Below, piece by piece: positions 1-5,444 of a stretch of DNA of 5,444 nt. Numbering within the stretch: the first letter of the stretch is position 1; each line of letters begins with the position of its first letter. The stretch is from Candidatus Zymogenus sp. Its GTDB lineage: Bacteria > Desulfobacterota > Zymogenia > Zymogenales > Zymogenaceae. A model generated the notes under the pieces. That model was not told the DNA's origin and made no database searches. It saw nothing but the letters and a program-made list of their open reading frames with translations. The stretch is from positions 1-5,444 of the forward strand of contig JAUWME010000185.1 of the NCBI GenBank assembly GCA_030613285.1, in the 5' to 3' direction. Made by a program: the position numbers and the translations under genes.

Positions 1-1255
1 CAATCTCGTCAATCTCAACGGGCATGGAGTCTATCTCAATCCTCAACTTTGACCCCGCCTCATCAACAAGGTCGATGGCTTTGTCGGGCAAAAAACGATC
101 CGAGATATACCGATTGGAAAGTGTTGCCGCAGCAATTAGTGCAGAATCTTGAATGGCAACCCCGTGGTGAACTTCGTACTTCTCTTTCAAACCGCGCAAA
201 ATCGAGATTGTATCTTCCACCGACGGCTCCAGCACAATAATCGGCTGAAACCTCCGCTCAAAGGCAGGGTCTTTTTCGATATGTTTTCTGTACTCGTTTA
301 AGGTTGTTGCGCCAACGCAGTGCAGCTCACCCCTGGCAAGGGCTGGCTTTAGCATATTTGAGGCGTCCATAGAGCCTTCTGCTGCCCCGGCACCCACCAC
401 GGTGTGCATCTCATCGATGAAGAGGATTATCATCCCGTCGGATTCGGTGATCTCCTTTAAAACAGCCTTTAACCTGTCTTCAAATTCTCCCCTGAACTTC
501 GCCCCGGCGATGAGGGCACCGATGTCGAGGGCCACAAGCCTCTTGTTTTTCAAAGTCTCCGGTATATCTCCTGATACTATCCTTTGGGCCAGACCTTCGA
601 CTATGGCGGTTTTCCCCACACCCGGCTCTCCAATCAGTACAGGGTTGTTTTTTGTACGCCTTGAAAGTACCTAAATAACCCTCCTTATCTCCTCGTCCCT
701 CCCGATTACAGGATCCAGCTTCCCAAGCTCCGCAAGTTTTGTCAGGTCTCTTGTATATTTTTCCAGCGCCTTATACTTCCCCTCAGGATCCGGATCGACA
801 ACCCGCTGGTTGCCCCTACTCTCCTTTAGTATTGACATAATCGCATCTTTGGTAACCCCATTTTTTGTTAGGAGCTGGGACACTGGCTCTCCCTTGTCGT
901 CTGCCAAGGCCATCAAGATGTGCTCTGTGCTGACGTACTCATCGTTCAGTGAATCGGCTATTGAAAACGATTTGTCAAGAATTTTTTTTAGCCCCCGGGA
1001 AATCTGTGACGACGTTGCGCCAGCCCCTTCCATCTTAGGCTGGCGATCCAAAAGCTCATTAACTCCGCTTTCAATAACCACTTTCTCGACACCGATCTTC
1101 TTCAAAATCGAAACGACCACCCCATCTTCTTGCATCACAAGGGCGAGCATGATATGCCCGGAACCGATTTCCGGGTTTCCCCGTTTTGTTGCAGAGTCTT
1201 CTGCGATGGCAATGGCCTCTTGGCTCTTAGTAGTAAATTTATCTGGTCTGATCAT
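1..1255 (-). CDS. clpB: ATP-dependent disaggregase ClpB, N-terminal half, interrupted by one in-frame TAG
   Basis: ClpB is a cytoplasmic hexameric AAA+ chaperone that, with DnaK/DnaJ/GrpE, threads aggregated proteins through its pore using ATP. The ATG at 1255 has a good Shine-Dalgarno site (AAAAGGAG, 8 bases upstream). Residues 1 to about 145 are the double Clp N-domain. The linker is followed by [14 protein letters not shown], typical of the start of the first ATPase domain. Walker A is GEPGVGKT at residues 209-216, Walker B is ILFIDE ending at Glu282, and the arginine-finger pair Arg334-Arg335 lies in FERRF. These sit about three residues later than in E. coli ClpB. The last residues, [12 protein letters not shown], come just before the middle domain. 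The gene runs off the left edge with about 418 of some 860 residues present. A TAG at 671-673 replaces residue 195, but the same frame stays open and ClpB-like for 223 more codons. Identity is certain; whether full-length protein is made is not. Confidence 0.95.
671..673 (-). other. clpB: In-frame amber codon inside clpB (codon 195)
   Basis: The coding strand reads ATT TAG GTA CTT TCA AGG where ClpB proteins have I-Q-V-L-x-R (E. coli: TIQVLQRR). One C-to-T change turns CAG into this TAG. There is no frameshift: both sides are in the same frame. As written, translation gives a 194-residue product ending before the first Walker A motif. No good restart is visible. The next in-frame start-type codons are the CTG of VLIG and the GTG inside GVGK, with no Shine-Dalgarno site suitably placed for the latter. 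Error, real mutation and readthrough cannot be separated from the sequence alone. Confidence 0.9.
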
Positions 1256-1263
1256 TTATATGT

Positions 1264-1285
1264 CTCCTTTTGGCCTAATGTAGGC
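1264..1285 (-). promoter_or_regulatory. clpB ribosome binding site with adjacent leader hairpin
   Basis: In transcript sense, GCCTA-CAT-TAGGC (1285-1273) is a perfect 5-bp stem with a 3-base loop. It stands one base upstream of the Shine-Dalgarno sequence AAAAGGAG (1271-1264), which is 8 bases from the ATG. The stem does not include the Shine-Dalgarno bases. It may shape the leader or be chance; the ribosome binding site itself is clear and fixes the start at 1255. Confidence 0.6.
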
Positions 1286-1300
1286 TCTTTGTTTATTTTT

Positions 1301-1322
1301 GTATTACTAATATAAGTATTAC
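1301..1322. promoter_or_regulatory. 22-bp near-palindrome over the clpB -10 box, candidate operator
   Basis: The two halves, GTATTACTAAT and ATAAGTATTAC, form an inverted repeat matching at 18 of 22 positions. The four mismatches are A/T positions placed symmetrically. The outer heptamer GTATTAC also occurs as a direct repeat, 15 bases apart (1301-1307 and 1316-1322). The element covers the whole -10 hexamer and the predicted start site, where a dimeric repressor would block polymerase. It does not resemble CIRCE (HrcA), HAIR (HspR) or the CtsR box. The region is AT-rich, so some symmetry could be chance. Confidence 0.45.
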
Positions 1323-1337
1323 ATCCCCATTTGTCAA
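1309..1337 (-). promoter_or_regulatory. Sigma-70-type promoter of clpB
   Basis: On the minus strand a perfect -35 box TTGACA (1337-1332) is followed by a 17-base spacer and TATATT (1314-1309), which differs from the -10 consensus at one base. Transcription would start near 1302, giving a leader of about 47 bases before the clpB ATG. No sigma-32-type pair (CTTGAAA with CCCCATNT) is seen in this orientation, so heat control, if present, is more likely by a repressor. Confidence 0.8.
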
Positions 1338-1364
1338 GGAATGGGACGACATAGGCAATATATC

Positions 1365-1437
1365 CAACATTATGCAACACCAATGGTATGCGATACAGCT
1401 TAATTGGGAAATTTATGGGGCATGGTGGGTAATGTTG
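1365..1437. repeat. Spaced inverted repeat between the SagB-like gene and clpB
   Basis: Outer arms CAACATTA (1365-1372) and TAATGTTG (1430-1437) are perfect 8-base complements. Inner arms CACCA (1378-1382) and TGGTG (1423-1427) are also complementary and nested in the same order, leaving a 40-base central loop. The structure lies 12 bases beyond the SagB-like stop and upstream of the clpB promoter. No U-run follows on the minus strand, so it is not a standard intrinsic terminator. It may be a 3'-end RNA structure or chance. Confidence 0.35.
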
Positions 1438-1449
1438 ACTAAATCAGGT

Positions 1450-2172
1450 TCATTTACCCCTTCCAACAGACACCATGTATAGGATACTCTCCATTTCACC
1501 ATCAACATCGAGGATTTTGTTGATCTCAAGATCGTAGAGGGCCGCAATTGGGCAGGCAGAAAGCCCCAGGGCAGTAACTGCAAGGAGAAGGTTTTGAACA
1601 ATGTGCCCGCAATCGAGGTAAACATATCTATATGCCCGCTCCCCGTACTTTATCCCAGACCGCATAAATATTGCCGTAAAAAGAAATACCACATTGGCAC
1701 TTTCAACCATACTCTGACCCAGGGCGCCTTCTGATATCTCTCTGGACAAATCGCCAACCCTTATCTCATCCAGACACGCCCCCTTGACATCATAATGATA
1801 TATACCCGGTGGAATTTCTAGTACGTTTTTAATCCCAAGGTAAGTCTCAATCGGGTAAAGGGCGCCGGCAGAGGGGGCCGTCCGAAGTTTATATCCTTGA
1901 TTCTCGGCAGTGATTCCCTGGGCCGCCCAGAGAAGCTGTTGAAGTTCGCCCATCGTTACAGGATCACCACCGTACCCCCTCTCGCTCCTTCTCAAATTCA
2001 TGGCATCCCAGAGCGGCATTCCACCTTCAATCTTTGGAAGAGGGAGCAGAACCTTGTTGGCATCAGGGTAAGTCTTGAAGGGGCCGGGCTCTTCCTCCCG
2101 TCCGTAAAATCCTGTGGGGATCTTCCCACGAAAATATTTTGTCTCGTTCTGAAATTTCTTACCAATTCCCAT
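1450..2172 (-). CDS. Stand-alone SagB-type FMN-dependent oxidoreductase (nitroreductase fold)
   Basis: This 240-residue protein has the marks of the SagB/ThcOx branch of the nitroreductase superfamily. RRSERGY at residues 61-67 matches the conserved RRSxRxY phosphate-binding region. ELQQLLWAAQGIT (76-88) and TAPSAGALYPIETY (98-111) follow, then GIYHYD and a C-terminal GLSACPIAAL segment. Family members bind FMN. SagB itself oxidises azolines to azoles in thiazole/oxazole-modified peptides. No cyclodehydratase, precursor peptide or transporter is visible here, so that role cannot be assigned; many short stand-alone members have unknown substrates. No signal peptide is seen. The ATG at 2172 is the furthest upstream start possible, because an in-frame TGA lies six bases before it; the ribosome binding site is weak (GGGG about ten bases away). 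The gene follows the kinase gene by 72 bases with no terminator, so the two may be cotranscribed. Confidence 0.85.
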   Translation of the reverse strand: MGIGKKFQNETKYFRGKIPTGFYGREEEPGPFKTYPDANKVLLPLPKIEGGMPLWDAMNLRRSERGYGGDPVTMGELQQLLWAAQGITAENQGYKLRTAPSAGALYPIETYLGIKNVLEIPPGIYHYDVKGACLDEIRVGDLSREISEGALGQSMVESANVVFLFTAIFMRSGIKYGERAYRYVYLDCGHIVQNLLLAVTALGLSACPIAALYDLEINKILDVDGEMESILYMVSVGRGK

Positions 2173-2244
2173 CTTTCATTAACCCCAAGACCGAATTGAC
2201 CAAAATGATGAATTGCTACACTACAATTTCAATTTGTCGAGCAG

Positions 2245-3891
2245 CTATTTTCCGGGTTGGCCAAAAACGAGCGTAAATAAAAACACAAAGGCGTAATTTT
2301 GCCAAAGAAATATCAATGCAAGATGACCTAAAAACACAATCGTAAGGAGTGGGTAAGCAGTGAACTTTGAAAAACTGTCCTTGACAACCCCAGAAAGCGC
2401 GGATATGGAAAAACCGAATAAAGTCCCAATGGATGTGGCAAAAAACAAAGAAAAAAGAAATTTTGGTGGTTGAAAACTAAAGTCTTCAACAAAGACGGGA
2501 TTGAATAAGTTTATTGCAACAAAAACAATAAATGGGAACAACCCGCCCAAAAATGCCCCCTTTTTCGGATCGGAAATATAAATCAAGTATATCCAGAGAG
2601 GGATAATTAGCAGGTAGCCAATAACGTCCATTGCAATTAGCCAAGTCTCTCCCAATTTGTTGCTAACAAAGCTTCCATATATTATGGAATTTCCAAAGGC
2701 AAATAGGGTTGATACAATTGCAATTATTAGCAAGGACAACAAAAACAGTTTCTGCTCTTGGGCAAAGGAAATTTCTTTTGCGGGGGGTATTTGTGCAAAT
2801 TTATCTTTGGACGTTACCAACACTCTTGTAAGTGCCGACCTGATGTCGCCTCCAATCAACCTTGTTTTATCAACGGTAGAGAGAGTCGCCGTACCAGCCG
2901 GTTTTCCAGCTTCTTTTTTAGTGGCTTTTTTCCCCTTTGCTGCTTTTTGCACCCCCTCAACTTTTAGAGCGCCCGAAAGCCCTCTCTCAATAGCAACAGC
3001 AAACTCATCCGCAGACTGAAACCTCTCGCTTTTTTTCCTTGCCATCGCCTTGGTCACAATCCAAACCACCCAGTCAGGAAGGTTTGACCTAAGGCTCTCA
3101 ATGGAAATGGCTTCCTCAGACAATATTTTTGTTATAGTAGAAACACCGGTATCCATCCTGAACGGGGAAACACCGGTCAACATCTCGTAAAGTACCACCC
3201 CAAGGGAATATATATCGCTTCTGCCGTCCAGCTGCTGACCCTTGACCTGCTCCAGACTCATATAATCAGGGGTTCCTATAATGGAGCCAGTAGTGGTCAG
3301 CCCCTTTTTTCCCACCGCCTTTGCAATCCCAAAGTCTGTAAGGACAACTCGTCCAGACTTCTCGATGATAATATTTCCCGGCTTCATGTCTCTATGTATT
3401 ATCCCTGGGCCATATTTGTGGGCATAGGAAAGCCCCTGGGCCAACCCAAGGGCAACGTTAAAGGAATACTTGACAGGTAATGGCGCCTTCTTTTTTATAA
3501 CATCCGTAAGGGTCTCCCCATCAATAAACTCCATGGCGATAAAAAAGGTGTCTTTTATGGGGACGGGGCCGGATTCATAGACCGGTACGATATTTTCGTG
3601 AATAAGCCCGGCAGAAGTAGCGGCCTCGTTCTTGAAACGATTTAGAAACTTTTTGGCTCTGGCAAGCTCTGGATGCAGGATTTTAAGTGCAACCTTCGTC
3701 TTTGCCTGCACATCTTTGGCAAGATAGATTGATCCCATCCCCCCCTCGGCGATCTTTTTTTCGATCTTGTATTTTTTGTCAATTGTAGCCCCGATGAAGG
3801 GGTCACCTGAGGTAGTGAGGGGGGCAGCGCAATCATTGCAAAATCTCGCCGCATCCCTGTTTTTTCGTCCGCACTGGGGACAAATATTCAT
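2245..3891 (-). CDS. Zinc-ribbon serine/threonine protein kinase with polytopic membrane C-terminus
   Basis: This 548-residue protein starts with a four-cysteine zinc ribbon, CPQCG at 4-8 and CNDC at 18-21. A complete Hanks-type kinase domain covers about residues 41-302. It has a glycine-rich loop AEGGMGSIYLA (48-58), VALK with Lys70, helix-C Glu89, the catalytic loop HRDMKPGN with Asp168, DFG with Asp186, a Thr/Ser-rich activation loop (199-203), GTPDYMSLEQ in place of the usual APE region, and DGRSDIYSLG (222-231). All key residues are present, so it should phosphorylate Ser/Thr. A Lys/Ala/Gly-rich linker (about 310-375) leads to five or six hydrophobic segments near 382-404, 417-439, 445-463, 478-500 and 513-543. 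The kinase would face the cytoplasm. No PASTA or other large extracellular sensor is present. The ATG at 3891 is preferred over an upstream TTG (3918), since GGGGG precedes only the ATG. The stop is TAG. Confidence 0.92.
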   Translation of the reverse strand: MNICPQCGRKNRDAARFCNDCAAPLTTSGDPFIGATIDKKYKIEKKIAEGGMGSIYLAKDVQAKTKVALKILHPELARAKKFLNRFKNEAATSAGLIHENIVPVYESGPVPIKDTFFIAMEFIDGETLTDVIKKKAPLPVKYSFNVALGLAQGLSYAHKYGPGIIHRDMKPGNIIIEKSGRVVLTDFGIAKAVGKKGLTTTGSIIGTPDYMSLEQVKGQQLDGRSDIYSLGVVLYEMLTGVSPFRMDTGVSTITKILSEEAISIESLRSNLPDWVVWIVTKAMARKKSERFQSADEFAVAIERGLSGALKVEGVQKAAKGKKATKKEAGKPAGTATLSTVDKTRLIGGDIRSALTRVLVTSKDKFAQIPPAKEISFAQEQKLFLLSLLIIAIVSTLFAFGNSIIYGSFVSNKLGETWLIAMDVIGYLLIIPLWIYLIYISDPKKGAFLGGLFPFIVFVAINLFNPVFVEDFSFQPPKFLFSLFFATSIGTLFGFSISALSGVVKDSFSKFTAYPLLTIVFLGHLALIFLWQNYAFVFLFTLVFGQPGK

Positions 3892-3896
3892 ATTGT

Positions 3897-3901
3897 CCCC
3901 C
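3897..3901 (-). promoter_or_regulatory. Shine-Dalgarno-like site that decides the kinase start
   Basis: GGGGG followed by ACAAT and then ATG gives a 5-base spacing to 3891. The alternative TTG at 3918 has no purine-rich site before it and would add only MLLPFLGDN ahead of the zinc ribbon. Zinc-ribbon proteins often begin two or three residues before the first cysteine, which fits ATG at 3891. Confidence 0.5.
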
Positions 3902-3956
3902 AAAAAAGGTAATAGCAATAGAAATTCACGATATTTTTGTTCACTCTTTTTTTATC

Positions 3957-3990
3957 AAAAAAATGGGCGGGGAACTATCCCCCCCGCCCA
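3957..3990 (-). terminator. Strong intrinsic terminator of the TMEM43-like transcript
   Basis: In transcript sense, TGGGCGGGG (3990-3982) pairs perfectly with CCCCGCCCA (3972-3964) around a 9-base loop, and seven T (3963-3957) follow at once. The orientation is minus only, since no T-run follows on the plus strand. It stands about 230 bases after the stop at 4220 and about 65 bases before the kinase start, so it separates the two transcription units. Confidence 0.9.
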
Positions 3991-4219
3991 CCAGCAACAT
4001 TGTTTCTATAGTGCAGAACCTCTAAAGAATTCTGTCAAGGGTCTCTTCCAAATACAACATCACCAGAGGCAACGGGCCAATGGTTATGATACTAACAGGG
4101 TCACTCTTGACAAAATTGGAGATTCTACTGCCCTCAAATATCTCACTAACATATCCCTTTTTACCTGGTACACATTAATGGGAGGAGCCTATTTTACAAA
4201 GCTCCTCAAACCAGATCGA
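3991..4219. other. Region without a recognised gene, between the TMEM43-like stop and its terminator
   Basis: This stretch, together with the kinase leader to 3892, makes 328 bases without an annotated gene. On the minus strand, 4174-4022 is an open run of 50 sense codons ending in TAG. It lies in the same frame as the upstream TMEM43-like gene but is separated from it by its TGA and a TAA at 4177-4175. It has no ATG, GTG or TTG start until late in the run and no ribosome binding site. The translation (for example GPLPLVMLYLEETLDRIL near the end) looks somewhat protein-like, but I recognise no family. It could be a gene remnant, an untranslated 3' region or chance. No tRNA-like or other known RNA is seen. 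Confidence 0.3.
4182..4207 (-). other. Hairpin just after the TMEM43-like stop codon
   Basis: GAGGAGC and GCTCCTC form a perfect 7-bp stem around a 12-base AT-rich loop, 12 bases beyond the stop codon. In transcript sense it is followed by CCATTAATG, with no U-run, so it does not look like a complete intrinsic terminator. It could protect the 3' end, pause polymerase, or be a decayed terminator that the downstream one replaced. Confidence 0.45.
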
Positions 4220-5407
4220 TCAGGCAGCTTCCTCGCCCGCATCTTCACCCTTATCCCTCATCTTCAATATCAGAATCACAATCAGTGCCAAAATTGCTAA
4301 GACGATTACAATAGTGATTAGAAGCGCCACAACACTGTGGGCAATCATCGCAACTAATATTGTTGTTATCGACAAAACAAGGGCCATAAAAAACGTAACG
4401 AAACTGATAATCCACTTGCTTGCTTTTCCGAGAAATGGCAGAAAACTGAGCAATGCGGATATGGGGCCAAACAGGAGACCCAACCCAAACCACATCATTA
4501 TAAAACCAAGCAATCTAAAAGCCCAGATTTTAGTTTTGTGCTCCGAACCGAGCGCTTCTATCGCCTCTTCCAAAGAACCACTTCTAACATGGTAGATTTT
4601 GGCGTCACTCTTTAGTGATTTCTTGGCTGTAAAAGAAACCAGCTTACCGTCCTCTAATTTTCCAAAGGCAGTTACATCAATATTGTTTGAAAGGGCGGAA
4701 TATGATATCCGAACATCGCCGACTTTTTCATTTCCAATACTCGATTTTGATCCGTAATAAGAAAATGGTGTCTTTGGAATGAAGATGTATCCACTATCGA
4801 GCTTGGCGCCCGTCTTTGAGCTGTAAACCAAGCTTGAAGATTCCAGAAGAACAGAACTGCTGTTGGGAAGGCTAATACTCGTAATTTCCACAGGATAGAC
4901 CCCGACCTTGGCATCGTTTACATAAAATGTCTCGCTCTTATACTTCATGGGGGGGTTGGTGTGTTCAGGAGTGTTTTCCTTAAATCCTGAAGAGTCGGCG
5001 GGGTTTGACGTCCACTCCGTCTCATAAAAATATCTTGTTGTAGTCGTCTCCTTTCCTCCAACATCCGTTGTTGTCTCCGATTCACTCCTCTCTACCCATG
5101 CGTACATTTCCACCGAACGGCTGAGCTTTATGTAATCCCCAGGATTGAGGAAAATTGGATCGCCAAGCTTTTCCGCTGAATTTAGGATGCCTGTAACCGA
5201 TACGAGTTCCCTCTCATTTTCAGTATCAACATCCACAGCGCTGATACTTACAGCATCGTTTGCAATCACCTCAGAGATGTCGATCCGTCCCTCATTCATC
5301 CAAAGCACCACAAATGCGGCAATAAAGAGGAGAATACCAATCAAAACCCCCTTTATAGAATCACCTATCTTCTGTCCCCAACTTCTTGTAGTTGTTTCAG
5401 TAACCAC
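4220..5407 (-). CDS. TMEM43/LUMA-family membrane protein
   Basis: This 395-residue protein resembles the TMEM43 (LUMA) family, known from human TMEM43 and from scattered bacteria; the bacterial role is unknown. One membrane segment at residues 20-37 is followed directly by NEGR (38-41), the family hallmark. A large, presumably extracytoplasmic, domain follows (about 42-290) with LVSVTGIL, GDPIFL, the SVEMYAWVERSES region, a Gly-Gly/Thr-rich stretch and RYFYETEW, all in the family's order. The C-terminus holds about four hydrophobic segments (near 295-385) and a charged tail, KMRDKGEDAGEEAA. The start is GTG at 5407: AAAGGAG lies six bases upstream, an in-frame TGA lies 15 to 13 bases upstream, and the next ATG is at residue 37 inside the membrane segment. 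Its promoter lies outside the window. It is separated from the kinase gene by a terminator, so any link between the two is by neighbourhood only. Confidence 0.88.
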   Translation of the reverse strand: MVTETTTRSWGQKIGDSIKGVLIGILLFIAAFVVLWMNEGRIDISEVIANDAVSISAVDVDTENERELVSVTGILNSAEKLGDPIFLNPGDYIKLSRSVEMYAWVERSESETTTDVGGKETTTTRYFYETEWTSNPADSSGFKENTPEHTNPPMKYKSETFYVNDAKVGVYPVEITSISLPNSSSVLLESSSLVYSSKTGAKLDSGYIFIPKTPFSYYGSKSSIGNEKVGDVRISYSALSNNIDVTAFGKLEDGKLVSFTAKKSLKSDAKIYHVRSGSLEEAIEALGSEHKTKIWAFRLLGFIMMWFGLGLLFGPISALLSFLPFLGKASKWIISFVTFFMALVLSITTILVAMIAHSVVALLITIVIVLAILALIVILILKMRDKGEDAGEEAA

Positions 5408-5413
5408 GTTAAA

Positions 5414-5420
5414 CTCCTTT
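5414..5420 (-). promoter_or_regulatory. Ribosome binding site of the TMEM43-like gene, fixing a GTG start
   Basis: AAAGGAG with a six-base spacer to GTG at 5407. Because an in-frame TGA overlaps this region (5422-5420), no earlier start is possible, so the GTG start is well supported. Confidence 0.8.
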
Positions 5421-5444
5421 CAGATTGTTACTAAAAATTGTCTC

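Noticed and set aside
679..686. Shine-Dalgarno-like AAGGAGGG just before the amber codon, possibly for an internal start giving a short ClpB.
   Set aside because: No ATG, GTG or TTG in the ClpB frame follows at a suitable distance, and the next in-frame GTG is inside Walker A, so a functional short form is not supported.
671..688. prfB-like programmed frameshift signal: AGG AGG GTT ATT TAG resembles the spacing of the RF2 site AGG GGG TAT CTT TGA.
   Set aside because: A +1 shift leads to a TGA after about a dozen codons, while the ClpB frame continues in the original frame after TAG. Readthrough, not frameshifting, would be needed. The AGG AGG codons encode the conserved Arg-Arg of ClpB.
810..1283. 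Plus-strand open frame of 157 codons opposite clpB.
   Set aside because: It mirrors the ClpB coding sequence and has no family resemblance; a shadow of the real gene.
1256..1302. RNA thermometer (ROSE or fourU type) in the clpB leader.
   Set aside because: The leader has no U-rich or anti-Shine-Dalgarno segment that could pair with AAAAGGAG; the one small hairpin leaves that site free.
1323..1330. CCCCAT followed by TT on the plus strand resembles a sigma-32 -10 box.
   Set aside because: It points away from clpB and has no CTTGAAA-like box 13 to 15 bases upstream.
3930..3958. Possible kinase promoter TTGATA (3958-3953) with a 17-base spacer and AATATC.
   Set aside because: The -35 is fair but the -10 matches only three of six consensus bases in an A/T-rich stretch overlapping the terminator's T-run, so it is too weak to annotate.
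3767..4300. Long plus-strand open frame of 177 codons.
   Set aside because: It overlaps the kinase start, the terminator and the TMEM43-like end, has no ribosome binding site or family resemblance, and is antisense to well-supported genes.

Overview
All four recognisable genes lie on the minus strand, so the window is read from right to left. In order of transcription they are: a membrane protein of the TMEM43/LUMA family (5407-4220), a zinc-ribbon serine/threonine protein kinase with a polytopic membrane tail (3891-2245), a stand-alone SagB-type FMN oxidoreductase of the nitroreductase fold (2172-1450), and the first half of the disaggregase gene clpB (1255 to the window edge). No tRNA, rRNA, CRISPR array, transposase or phage gene is visible. 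Good ribosome binding sites and a sigma-70-type promoter show a bacterium. ClpB together with a Hanks-type kinase, a bacterial TMEM43 homologue and a SagB-like enzyme suits an uncultivated environmental Gram-negative lineage, perhaps deltaproteobacterial in the old sense. That placement is a guess and nothing here proves it.

The TMEM43-like gene is followed by a small hairpin just after its stop and, about 230 bases further on, by a very strong intrinsic terminator (9-bp GC-rich stem plus seven U). That terminator isolates it from the kinase gene. The kinase and the SagB-like gene are 72 bases apart with no terminator between them, so they may be cotranscribed. clpB has its own promoter: a consensus TTGACA box, a 17-base spacer and TATATT. 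A 22-bp near-palindrome sits over the -10 box and start site, as expected for a repressor operator. It is not CIRCE, HAIR or a CtsR box.

The most striking observation is in clpB. Its reading frame is open and closely ClpB-like from the start codon to the window edge, except for one TAG at codon 195, where homologues such as E. coli ClpB have a conserved glutamine (CAG or CAA). It lies 14 residues before the first Walker A motif. A single C-to-T change explains it. Candidate explanations are a sequencing or assembly error, a real nonsense mutation, or amber readthrough/recoding. The kinase gene apparently ends at TAG, which argues weakly against genome-wide amber recoding. The genes do not form an obvious single pathway; the window looks like a chromosomal segment of stress and signalling genes.
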